Positions 6,616 to 12,970 of a stretch of 12,970 bases of DNA are shown here, one piece after another. The stretch's first letter is position 1, and each line of letters starts with the position of its first letter. The translations under genes were made by a program, and so were the position numbers. Source of the stretch: JAAFIP01 sp031431335. Lineage in GTDB: Bacteria > Pseudomonadota > Gammaproteobacteria > Burkholderiales > Burkholderiaceae_C. The notes beneath the pieces were generated by a model. The model saw only the letters and a list, made by a program, of their open reading frames with translations, had not been told where the DNA came from and searched no databases. Location: positions 1 through 12,970 of the forward strand of contig JANPDG010000054.1 of the NCBI GenBank assembly GCA_031431335.1, written 5' to 3'.

Positions 6616-7845
6616 ATGGCAAAAGACTATAAAGATTTGGTAGTGGGCTTGGACATTGGAACGTCTAAAGTCATGGTGGTCGTGGCTGAAGTCCTGCCAA
6701 GTGGAGAGCTCAAACTGGCGGGCCTAGGTATTGCACCCAGCAATGGTTTAAAGCGTGGTGTGGTTGTGAACATTGATGCGACAGTTCAAAGTATCCAGCT
6801 GGCTTTGAAAGAGGCTGAACTCATGGCGGATTGCAAAATCACGCGCGTTTATACCGGTATCACTGGCAGCCACATTCGCGGCATCAATTCCAGTGGAATG
6901 GTGGCGGTCAAAGATCGAGAAGTCACTCCCGCAGACGTGGCACGGGTCGTAGAGACTGCTAAAGCTATCAATATTTCTAATGACCAGCGGCTACTATTGG
7001 TGGAGCCGCAAGAGTTTGTGATTGATGGTCAAGATGTGCGCGAACCTATCGGTATGAGTGGTCTACGCCTAGAGGCAAAAGTGCATATCGTAACGGGAGC
7101 TCAGAGCGCCGCAGAGAATATTATCAAATGCGTACGGCGATGCGGTTTAGAGGTGGAGCAATTGATGCTCAACCCGCATGCATCAAGCCAATCGGTTTTG
7201 ACTGACGACGAGAAAGATCTTGGCGTAGCGATGGTGGATATCGGTGCGGGTACGACCGATGTAGCTATTTTCACTGGGGGTGCTATTCGCCACACTGCGG
7301 TCATTCCTATAGCGGGCGATTTGATCACTAGTGATATAGCTATGGCTTTGCGCACTCCAACCAAAGACGCCGAAGATATTAAAGTAGAGAGCGGTTGTGC
7401 CAAACAATTGCTAGCTGACCCACAGACGCAGGTTGAGGTTCCGGGTTTAGGGGATCGGGGCCCACGTATGCTGGGCAAGCAAGCGCTGTCTGGTGTTATT
7501 GAACCACGGATAGAGGAAATTTACTCACTCGTGCAACAAGTCATTAGGGAGTCTGGTTATGAAGAGGTTTTATCGTCGGGTATTGTGATCACTGGGGGCA
7601 GTTCAGTGATGACGGGTATGGTGGAGCTGGGAGAAGATATTTTCCTAAAGCCTGTGCGACGTGGATTACCGCAGTACAACAGAGCGCTGTCAGATATGGT
7701 GGCTCAACCCCGTGCAGCCACGGTCATGGGATTGCTTGAAGAGGCACGCTTGGCGCGCCTGCGCGGCTTTAAGGTAGCTCAGAAAAGTGGGTCTGTACAA
7801 ACTGCCTTTGGTCGATTTAAAGATTTTGTTGTCGGGAACTTCTGA
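6616..7845 (+). CDS. ftsA: Cell division protein FtsA
   Basis: FtsA is the actin-like ATPase that tethers FtsZ filaments to the inner membrane and recruits later divisome proteins. The 409-residue product has the phosphate-1 motif GLDIGTSK (11-18), the FtsA-specific 1C subdomain (roughly 85-160, including RGVVVNIDA just before it at 47-55), phosphate-2 motif MVDIGAGTTDVAIF (206-219), PIAGDLITSDIA (231-242), the adenosine motif VITGGSSVMTGM (324-335), and a C-terminal amphipathic helix FGRFKDFVVGNF (398-409) that matches the membrane-targeting sequence. The linker to that helix is short. The start is set by a strong SD nine bases after ftsQ. Its stop TGA shares a base with an ATG at 7845 that opens a 30-codon frame. 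Assignment is secure. Confidence 0.97.
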   Translation: MAKDYKDLVVGLDIGTSKVMVVVAEVLPSGELKLAGLGIAPSNGLKRGVVVNIDATVQSIQLALKEAELMADCKITRVYTGITGSHIRGINSSGMVAVKDREVTPADVARVVETAKAINISNDQRLLLVEPQEFVIDGQDVREPIGMSGLRLEAKVHIVTGAQSAAENIIKCVRRCGLEVEQLMLNPHASSQSVLTDDEKDLGVAMVDIGAGTTDVAIFTGGAIRHTAVIPIAGDLITSDIAMALRTPTKDAEDIKVESGCAKQLLADPQTQVEVPGLGDRGPRMLGKQALSGVIEPRIEEIYSLVQQVIRESGYEEVLSSGIVITGGSSVMTGMVELGEDIFLKPVRRGLPQYNRALSDMVAQPRAATVMGLLEEARLARLRGFKVAQKSGSVQTAFGRFKDFVVGNF

Positions 7846-7937
7846 TGTACAAAAAACTTTACATGGCAAGAGGTAGCCCGCCACGATGGCAGGGGAAAGA
7901 CCCGTTTTGGGTTCTACCTTGGTTAAATAGCTCATGA
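7845..7937 (+). other. 30-codon reading frame touching the ftsA stop (uncertain leader peptide)
   Basis: The ATG at 7845 overlaps the ftsA stop by one base (TGATG), a configuration that allows re-initiation by terminating ribosomes. The frame starts MYKKLYMARGSPPRWQGKD, contains three Trp and four Pro, and stops at 7935-7937, shortly before the ftsZ promoter. Only a weak GGGA (7834-7837) precedes it. I recognise no family. It may be a chance frame, because most of it coincides with an inverted-repeat region that could be selected for RNA structure instead. Confidence 0.2.
7868..7920 (+). promoter_or_regulatory. Inverted-repeat (foldable) region between ftsA and ftsZ
   Basis: AGGTAG plus CCC (7871-7879) can pair with GGG (7909-7911) plus CTACCT (7914-7919), a 9-bp stem with a 2-base bulge. 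Inside it, GCCA (7880-7883) pairs with TGGC (7887-7890) over a 3-base loop. An alternative hairpin, ACCC (7900-7903) with GGGT (7909-7912), would compete for the same GGG. There is no T-run after the stem, so it is not an ordinary intrinsic terminator. It would only be present in transcripts coming through from ftsA, upstream of the predicted ftsZ promoter. The role is unknown. Confidence 0.35.
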
Positions 7938-7940
7938 AAA

Positions 7941-7969
7941 TTGAGTTGAAAATACAAAAGTTCAATAAT
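7941..7969 (+). promoter_or_regulatory. Predicted sigma70-type promoter of ftsZ
   Basis: TTGAGT (7941-7946; 4 of 6 to consensus) is followed after exactly 17 bases by AATAAT (7964-7969; 5 of 6 to TATAAT). The spacer is A-rich. Transcription would start near 7976 and give a leader of about 30 bases carrying the ftsZ SD TAGGAG (7995-8000), 7 bases before the ATG. A dedicated ftsZ promoter fits the high FtsZ dose that cells need. This is a sequence prediction only. Confidence 0.55.
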
Positions 7970-8007
7970 TTTCGGCAACTGCAATTAAACGATTTAGGAG
8001 AATTAAA

Positions 8008-9240
8008 ATGGGTATCGAAATGATCGAAGTAGAAGAGTTTAATCTCGGCACACAAATTAAAGTCATCGGTGTTGGCGGAGGCGGCGGCAATGCGGTAGAG
8101 CACATGATTGCACGCAGCGTGCAGGGTGTAGAGTTCATTACAGCCAACACAGATGCGCAAGCGCTGTCGCGTAGTGCAGCACATAAGACTATTCAATTAG
8201 GTTTGACTGGTTTGGGTGCGGGCAGTAAACCAGAAAAAGGTCGTGACTCAGCTCAGAGTGCCGAAGATGATATTCGTAGCGCAATTGACGGCGCGCACAT
8301 GCTTTTCATCACTGCCGGAATGGGCGGCGGTACGGGCACTGGTGCTGCTCCAGTGATCGCTCGGATTGCCAAAGAAATGGGAATTTTGACGGTTGGCGTT
8401 GTGACTAAGCCTTTCGAATGGGAGGGCGGCCGTCGCATGACTAACGCAGACACGGGTCTGGCGGAGTTAGAGGCTAATGTGGACTCACTTATCGTTGTAT
8501 TGAACGAGAAGCTGCTTGAGGTTTTGGGAGACGATATTACCCAAGATGAAGCTTTTGCACATGCTAACGATGTGCTAAAAAATGCTGTGGGTGGCATCGC
8601 TGAGATCATTAATGTACCAGGCCATGTAAACGTCGATTTTGAAGATGTGCGCACAGTGATGGGCGAGCCGGGCAAGGCTATGATGGGTACTGCTGCTGCC
8701 AGCGGTCCTGACCGTGCGCGGATTGCGGCTGAACAAGCGGTTGCCTGCCCACTGCTAGAGGGCATTGATTTGTCTGGAGCAAAAGGAGTGTTGGTTCTGA
8801 TTACTGCTGCTAAAGGTTCGCTTAAGCTCAGTGAGTCTAAGCTGGCAATGAATACTATCCGCGCTTACGCGTCGCCCGAGGCCCACGTTATTTATGGCAC
8901 AGCATACGACGATAGTTTGGGCGAGGATATCCGGGTTACGGTCGTGGCTACTGGTCTGAGCCGTCAGGGTATTCGTCGCACTGCTCCTCCGCTGCAAGTG
9001 CTGCGCACTGGGACAGACAATGTGCCGTTTAATGTTCCAACTATTAATAACGTGGTGGGTCAAATGCCGCAATCGGGTGGAAATTCTGTAGGTGCTGCGA
9101 CCCCCGACTACAACGGCATGTCTGTGCCAAGCGTGTGGCGTACCAATCGAACCCAAGCTGCAGCGAAGGTAGATGCCCTATCGTCTGGTGGGATGGATGA
9201 TTTCGAAATCCCGGCCTTTCTTCGCAAACAAGCAGACTGA
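8008..9240 (+). CDS. ftsZ: Cell division GTPase FtsZ
   Basis: FtsZ is the tubulin homologue that polymerises with GTP into the cytokinetic ring. The 410-residue product shows the N-terminal GTP-binding GVGGGGGNAV (21-30), NTDAQAL (47-53), the tubulin signature GMGGGTGTGAAPV (104-116), FEWEGGRR (136-143), the catalytic T7 synergy loop NVDFEDVRTVM (208-218, with Asn208, Asp210, Asp213), and the C-terminal GTPase-activating domain ending near RVTVVATGL (309-317). A Gly/Ser/Asn/Pro-rich linker of about 77 residues leads to the conserved tail DDFEIPAFLRKQ (397-408) that binds FtsA and other partners. The ATG at 8008 has TAGGAG 7 bases upstream. A promoter precedes it and a strong terminator follows, so it is both internal and last in the dcw operon. 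Assignment is secure. Confidence 0.99.
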   Translation: MGIEMIEVEEFNLGTQIKVIGVGGGGGNAVEHMIARSVQGVEFITANTDAQALSRSAAHKTIQLGLTGLGAGSKPEKGRDSAQSAEDDIRSAIDGAHMLFITAGMGGGTGTGAAPVIARIAKEMGILTVGVVTKPFEWEGGRRMTNADTGLAELEANVDSLIVVLNEKLLEVLGDDITQDEAFAHANDVLKNAVGGIAEIINVPGHVNVDFEDVRTVMGEPGKAMMGTAAASGPDRARIAAEQAVACPLLEGIDLSGAKGVLVLITAAKGSLKLSESKLAMNTIRAYASPEAHVIYGTAYDDSLGEDIRVTVVATGLSRQGIRRTAPPLQVLRTGTDNVPFNVPTINNVVGQMPQSGGNSVGAATPDYNGMSVPSVWRTNRTQAAAKVDALSSGGMDDFEIPAFLRKQAD

Positions 9241-9265
9241 TCGCAACACTCTAGCCCAATTTTTT

Positions 9266-9295
9266 AAGCCCTTGGATAACCCCCAAGGGCTTTTT
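9266..9295 (+). terminator. Rho-independent terminator after ftsZ
   Basis: AAGCCCTTGG (9266-9275) pairs perfectly with CCAAGGGCTT (9283-9292) over a 7-base loop, and a run of five T (9291-9295) follows. The hairpin starts 26 bases after the ftsZ stop. A run of T rather than A precedes the left arm, so it should act only on the + strand. It marks the end of the dcw operon and makes lpxC depend on its own promoter. Confidence 0.9.
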
Positions 9296-9307
9296 CTTGG
9301 CACACCG

Positions 9308-9313
9308 TAGAAT
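9308..9313 (+). promoter_or_regulatory. Candidate -10 element of lpxC (possible leaderless transcript)
   Basis: TAGAAT at 9308-9313 matches 5 of 6 bases of TATAAT. Transcription would be expected to start 6-8 bases downstream, at or beside the GTG start codon of lpxC (9320). I see no good -35 box at 16-18 bases spacing (that position falls in the terminator arm; TTGGCA at 9297-9302 is too close). No SD-like sequence precedes the GTG. Leaderless transcription is inference. Confidence 0.35.
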
Positions 9314-9319
9314 AGTATT

Positions 9320-10243
9320 GTGTTGCAACAAAGAACCCTAAAATCACCGACCAAAGCCGTAGGCGTGGGCGTTCACAGCGGCCAAAGGGTTGAGTTAACT
9401 TTGCGGCCAGCTGAGCCTGATACGGGTATTGTCTTTCGCCGTGTAGATTTGCCTGTGCCTGTCGATATTCCGATTTCTGCGTTGTCTGTACACGACACTC
9501 GCATGGCAACCACGGTGATGGCCAACGGGGCAAAGGTGCAAACTATTGAGCACTTCATGTCCGCCTGCTCTGGCCTAGGGATTGATAACTTATACGTCGA
9601 CATTACAGCCGAAGAAGTTCCAATCTTGGATGGATCTGCTGCTTCTTATGTTTTTTTGTTGCAAAGCGCAGGCATTGCAATGCAAAACTCCCATAAACGA
9701 TTCATTAGGGTGCTTAAACCTGTTGAGGTGAGTCAGGGCGAGGGTGCAAATAGTAAGTGGGCGCGTTTACTGCCATACGAAGGATTCAAGTTAAGCTTTG
9801 AAATCGAATTTGATCACCCTGCAGTGGACTCTACAGGGCAATATGTGACGTTTGATTTGGGCACCGGTAACTACAGTAGAGACATAGCGCGAGCGCGTAC
9901 ATTTGGATTTACGCGTGATGTAGAGGCCTTGCGAGCCAATGGGTTGGCACTAGGCGGTGGTTTGGACAATGCGATCGTCATGGACGACTATAGAGTTCTC
10001 AATAGTGGTGGTTTGCGTTACGATGATGAGTTCGTAAAACATAAAATACTAGACGCTATGGGTGATTTATATTGCTTAGGCAAGCCCTTGTTGGCAGCCT
10101 ATAGCGCTTTCCGTTCTGGTCACGCACTTAATAACCTGCTTTTAAGAGAGCTATTGTCGCGTCCAGATGCCTTCGAGCTGGCGACTTTCGATGATGAGCA
10201 GCTGGCACCGGTAGGCTTTGCGCAATTAGCGCGTGCTTGGTAG
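9320..10243 (+). CDS. lpxC: UDP-3-O-acyl-N-acetylglucosamine deacetylase LpxC
   Basis: LpxC is the cytoplasmic zinc deacetylase that performs the committed step of lipid A synthesis. The 307-residue product carries GVGVHSG (15-21), the Glu77-His78 pair in QTIEHFMSA (74-82), PILDGSA (101-107), FGFTRDVE (195-202), GGGLDNAIV (212-220) and KHKILDAMGD (240-249), with His241 and Asp245 completing the zinc site next to His78; Asp249 and His268 (SGHALNN) complete the catalytic set. The GTG at 9320 gives the family-typical N-terminus MLQQRTLKS, with the following TTG read as Leu; no in-frame ATG fits. There is no visible SD. A terminator separates it from ftsZ. It is commonly near the end of the dcw region in proteobacteria. 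Assignment is secure. Confidence 0.98.
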   Translation: MLQQRTLKSPTKAVGVGVHSGQRVELTLRPAEPDTGIVFRRVDLPVPVDIPISALSVHDTRMATTVMANGAKVQTIEHFMSACSGLGIDNLYVDITAEEVPILDGSAASYVFLLQSAGIAMQNSHKRFIRVLKPVEVSQGEGANSKWARLLPYEGFKLSFEIEFDHPAVDSTGQYVTFDLGTGNYSRDIARARTFGFTRDVEALRANGLALGGGLDNAIVMDDYRVLNSGGLRYDDEFVKHKILDAMGDLYCLGKPLLAAYSAFRSGHALNNLLLRELLSRPDAFELATFDDEQLAPVGFAQLARAW

Positions 10244-10253
10244 TACATTGATT

Positions 10254-11912
10254 ATGGAAAAAACTACTGTAGCTGGTCAAAATGCTATTAATTCACAAGC
10301 CCGGTTAATTTTGCAAGATTCCCGCGGCTGGGGGGAGGCTCAGGTCCCGGTTCTGCGATTGAGTAAAGAGATAAATATAAGCAGCGACCCGCAGTTGAGT
10401 AGTGCTCAGGCCAAACAAGTTTGGGAAAGCTTACAGCTCAAGCCAGAAGATTCTGTATTGCAAGCAGATCGCCTCAAGCTGGCTGAGGCGAGCGCTGAGT
10501 CGGGTGCCAATAAAAATCAAAAATTGCAAAAAGAAAATGCCCGGCTTAAAGAGCAAATATTAGATCAAGAGGCAACTAAATGGCAGCATCCTGCAGTTTA
10601 TGCCGCTGGAGTGACGTTGCTCGGGCTTGGATTTTTATGGTTGAATGAACGTAAGAAAAGAATCGCAGCGCAAGAAGACTTATTGGAAATGCCTAATAAT
10701 TTCTCAAGCGTGCTGGATATGCCAGAGGGGCCTTCGGTAAATTACTCCGAATCTATAGCTAAATCTTGGGCAAATTCCATGCCCTCTCTGCCTCCATTGG
10801 AGCCTACGGTGACTGCCGAGGCTAAGCAGCCATTAATATTACCCGAGCCAATCTATGATCCTATTGCTGAGTCTATATCGCACGAAGACCTGTTGCCTTA
10901 CCAGCCTGCACGACTGCCTGAACCATTGCCAGCATTAGCCCCAGCGCAAGCTCAACAAACAGTAGTACCTTGGTGGAAACTGTTAAAACGCAAAGCACCT
11001 GCTTCCAGTGCGCTCGCGATCAGTAGTCATGATGGAGCGAGTTCCTATTTAAGCACTCAAACTCCGGCGCACAACACGGAAATTCAGCTCTACTATGATG
11101 ACCGTGAACTGCATGATATGCAGGCCCCCGAAGTAGATGTTGTAGAAGTGAGCGGGCAAGGCGAAGGTTCCTATGATCCTGCGCTGGCCAATGTTGAGCT
11201 ATTGACGCAGACCAGAATTAAACCAGCGTCTACTGACGATGCTATGGGGCATTTACTAGAAATTCGCATGGCAGTACAAGCACTTTGTGCTTTAGAGCAG
11301 GCGCAGGCAGCTCAAGAACTCTTGGCCAAACACATTACTGCAGTGCCCAATACCTGTGCATGGGCCTATATGGAGTATTTGGATCTGAGTGCACAGCTAG
11401 ATCAGCGCGATGCGTTCGAAGCGATGCGAAAGCGCTATCGCTTGCAATTTAATCGATTGGCACCGTACTGGATGGAGCCTAATGCTTCCGTGCAAACATT
11501 GGACACCTACGAGCGTCCAATGGTGGAGCTTAGCGCCGCTTGGGGTTCGCATGACCTAGCCCACACATTGATCTCAACTTGGTTATTGGGCACACTGCAT
11601 TCGCGACGCTTATTTCAACTACCTGCATATCACGATCTGTTGGATTTATATGAAATGCTGGAGTTCTATGACGCTGAGCCCACGGCACCAGACTGGGTTT
11701 CAACCGTCAGTCTATTAGATTTAGACTACGAATTTGCAGTGGAGGTCAAATTAGAAGCGGTATCGGACAGAGATGCAGTACGAGTTATTCCTGCTGTGAA
11801 AACGGGCGGTTTTGCTGTGGACTTTAATGTCACCACGAATCCTACGCAACCCAGTGCGTTACCTGGTAAGTCTGACACAGCTAGCCTGCCAACTCTAAAG
11901 AACTTGGTTTAG
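10254..11912 (+). CDS. FimV/HubP-like single-span membrane protein, function unknown
   Basis: I do not recognise this 552-residue protein with certainty. Its layout is a polar N-terminus (1-70), a probable coiled coil (about 72-108, including LQKENARLKEQILDQEA), one membrane span (about 113-130), a basic stop-transfer NERKKR (131-136), a long Pro/acidic low-complexity stretch (about 145-320) interrupted by VVPWWKLLKRK (237-247), and a C-terminal helical domain (about 320-475) with TPR-like features and the segment DAFEAMRKRYRLQFNRLAPYW (386-406, shown here in part: AMRKRYRLQFN). Coiled coil, span, acidic linker and helical C-terminus recall FimV/HubP polar landmark proteins, but there is no LysM domain or signal peptide. 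Start: the ATG at 10254 follows lpxC by 10 bases without SD; an in-frame GTG at 10233 would overlap lpxC. A link to polarity or division is only inference. Confidence 0.7.
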   Translation: MEKTTVAGQNAINSQARLILQDSRGWGEAQVPVLRLSKEINISSDPQLSSAQAKQVWESLQLKPEDSVLQADRLKLAEASAESGANKNQKLQKENARLKEQILDQEATKWQHPAVYAAGVTLLGLGFLWLNERKKRIAAQEDLLEMPNNFSSVLDMPEGPSVNYSESIAKSWANSMPSLPPLEPTVTAEAKQPLILPEPIYDPIAESISHEDLLPYQPARLPEPLPALAPAQAQQTVVPWWKLLKRKAPASSALAISSHDGASSYLSTQTPAHNTEIQLYYDDRELHDMQAPEVDVVEVSGQGEGSYDPALANVELLTQTRIKPASTDDAMGHLLEIRMAVQALCALEQAQAAQELLAKHITAVPNTCAWAYMEYLDLSAQLDQRDAFEAMRKRYRLQFNRLAPYWMEPNASVQTLDTYERPMVELSAAWGSHDLAHTLISTWLLGTLHSRRLFQLPAYHDLLDLYEMLEFYDAEPTAPDWVSTVSLLDLDYEFAVEVKLEAVSDRDAVRVIPAVKTGGFAVDFNVTTNPTQPSALPGKSDTASLPTLKNLV

Positions 11913-11926
11913 AGCGCTTTATTCCC

Positions 11927-12970
11927 ATGTACGTACTATATGAAGAGGGCGGTAAATTTCTGGCCGGTCGTGTCTTATCTCAAACAGACGCATCCTTGCA
12001 AGTGGAGCTGGATTCTGGAAAGCGGGTGAAGCTTAAATTGGCGTTGGCACTCTTGTCGTTTGAGAAACCTTTGCCTGCAGAACTCTTGACTCAAGCCGCA
12101 ACGACGGCATTATCGATGGATGTCAATTTGGCGTGGGAATTTGCATCGCAAGAAGAATTCAGTTTTTCAGATTTCGCATCTGAATATTTCAGTACACAAC
12201 CTAGTACCGTGGAGCAAGCAGGCGCGTTAATGTGTCTTTTTAACGCTCCCCATTACTTTCGCCGAGCAGGAAAAGGACGCTTTAAAAAAGCACATGCTGA
12301 CATTGTTCAGCAGGCGCTTGCTGCGATAGAAAAGAAAAAAGCGATTGCTGAGCAAATTAGCGCTTGGTCTGAGCAGTTGACAAGCGGAACTACGCCGCAG
12401 GCTGTACAAGAGCAGCTCTACAAAATTTTGTTCAAGCCTGACAAAAATGCGCCGGAGTATAAAGCCGTCGTTGAAGCAGCGCGTAGCAGTCAAAAAGCGC
12501 CGCTAGAGCTGCTCAAACAAGCCGGTGCAATTAGCTCAGCTTATCAGTTTCATTGGCAACGATTTTTATTTGATCAGTTTCCCAAAGGCATAGGCTTTCC
12601 CGCGCTAGAAGCAGCTGCGATCAAAGATATTTTGCCGCGAGCGAATGTGCAAGCATTCTCAATTGATGACACTCAGACCACCGAGATAGATGATGCTTTG
12701 AGTGTGATGGGCTTGGGCACGGGCGAAGTGACTTTGGGAATTCATATTGCAGCGCCTGCTTTGGCTATTCACCCGCATAGTGCGGTGGATAAAGTGGCGC
12801 GTGATCGACTGTCTACGGTGTACATGCCCGGGCAAAAAATCACCATGCTCCCTGATGTTGTGGTGCAAAATTACACCCTAGCAGAAGGACGCGACTGCCC
12901 TGCTGTGTCGCTGTACGTGACTTTTGATGAGCTCACGCTGGCTGTCAAAAAAAGCGTCACTTTGCTAGAG
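11927..12970 (+). CDS. RNB-domain ribonuclease (RNase II/R family), N-terminal 348 codons, truncated by window end
   Basis: The frame opens at the ATG 14 bases after the previous stop and runs unbroken to the right edge. The N-terminus MYVLYEEGGKFLAGRVLS followed by QVELDSGKRVKLK looks like a small beta-barrel domain; residues about 50-240 are mainly helical and not recognisable to me. From about residue 243 the RNB catalytic domain begins: SIDDTQTTEIDDALSV (245-260), GIHIAAPALAIH, and VYMPGQKITMLP. Aligned to E. coli RNase II with a constant offset of 46, Asp201, Asp209, Asp210 and Tyr253 correspond to Asp247, Asp255, Asp256 and Tyr299, but Asp207 is Glu253. The family degrades RNA processively 3' to 5'. 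Similar genes occur in Burkholderiales, from memory. No SD precedes the ATG. Whether it is RNase II-like or another RNB subfamily cannot be settled from this part. Confidence 0.88.
   Translation, partial: MYVLYEEGGKFLAGRVLSQTDASLQVELDSGKRVKLKLALALLSFEKPLPAELLTQAATTALSMDVNLAWEFASQEEFSFSDFASEYFSTQPSTVEQAGALMCLFNAPHYFRRAGKGRFKKAHADIVQQALAAIEKKKAIAEQISAWSEQLTSGTTPQAVQEQLYKILFKPDKNAPEYKAVVEAARSSQKAPLELLKQAGAISSAYQFHWQRFLFDQFPKGIGFPALEAAAIKDILPRANVQAFSIDDTQTTEIDDALSVMGLGTGEVTLGIHIAAPALAIHPHSAVDKVARDRLSTVYMPGQKITMLPDVVVQNYTLAEGRDCPAVSLYVTFDELTLAVKKSVTLLE

Noticed and set aside
7690..8196. 168-codon antisense frame spanning the ftsA end, the spacer and the ftsZ start
   Set aside because: Tempting because it covers the spacer, but most of it opposes coding sequence, it is Cys-rich without motif order, and no upstream SD is visible.
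8253..8765. 170-codon antisense frame opposite ftsZ
   Set aside because: Ser/Ala/Pro-rich shadow of a highly conserved FtsZ core; no SD or promoter seen for it.
9297..9325. TTGGCA as the -35 box of an lpxC promoter
   Set aside because: The spacing to TAGAAT is only 5 bases, and the hexamer 17 bases downstream (GTGTTG) is not a -10 element.
10233..10253. GTG start at 10233 for the FimV-like protein
   Set aside because: It would overlap lpxC by 11 bases and add seven non-distinctive residues; the ATG at 10254 is simpler. Not excluded, since neither has an SD.
1..12970. Mobile element, CRISPR array, tRNA/rRNA gene, defence or biosynthetic system
   Set aside because: No terminal inverted repeats, transposase, spaced direct repeats or cloverleaf sequence were seen; the window is filled by dcw, lpxC and two downstream genes.

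Overview
The window is a stretch of the dcw (division and cell wall) cluster of a Gram-negative bacterium, almost certainly a betaproteobacterium of the order Burkholderiales. Three things support this: the gene order murD-ftsW-murG-murC-ddl-ftsQ-ftsA-ftsZ followed by lpxC; a basic insertion in MurD and an N-terminally extended FtsW, which I recall from that group; and the RNB-domain protein at the right edge, whose N-terminus resembles Burkholderiales homologues. Base composition looks only moderately GC-rich, lower than usual for Comamonadaceae or Burkholderiaceae, but I did not count it. All genes are on the + strand. I see no IS element, tRNA, rRNA, CRISPR array or sign of horizontal transfer.

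Layout. Positions 3-5815 hold the C-terminal part of murD, then ftsW, murG, murC and ddlB. Junctions are mostly 4-base ATGA or GTGA stop/start overlaps, so translation is probably coupled. The exception is murC-ddlB, where 50 bases carry two tiny overlapping reading frames. From 5812 to 9240 come ftsQ (overlapping ddlB), ftsA and ftsZ. The 162 bases between ftsA and ftsZ hold a 30-codon frame touching the ftsA stop, a foldable inverted-repeat region, and a good sigma70-type promoter just upstream of ftsZ. A strong intrinsic terminator (9266-9295) follows ftsZ and closes the division operon. From 9320 come lpxC, a FimV/HubP-like single-span membrane protein of unknown role, and the first 348 codons of an RNase II/R-type (RNB) exonuclease that runs off the right edge. 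These three genes lack recognisable Shine-Dalgarno sequences, unlike most of the dcw genes.

How the genes work together. MurC and MurD add L-Ala and D-Glu to UDP-MurNAc, Ddl supplies D-Ala-D-Ala, MurG makes lipid II, and FtsW polymerises it at the septum. FtsQ, FtsA and FtsZ are the divisome scaffold, membrane anchor and cytoskeletal ring. LpxC commits precursor to lipid A, so the region couples septal peptidoglycan, cytokinesis and outer-membrane synthesis.

I do not find an undescribed multi-gene system; the core is textbook dcw. The points worth a second look are small: Shine-Dalgarno sequences sitting in hairpin loops at ftsW and murG, the mini-ORF relay before ddlB, the structured ftsA-ftsZ leader, a possibly leaderless lpxC, the FimV-like protein, and an Asp-to-Glu change in the RNB active site.
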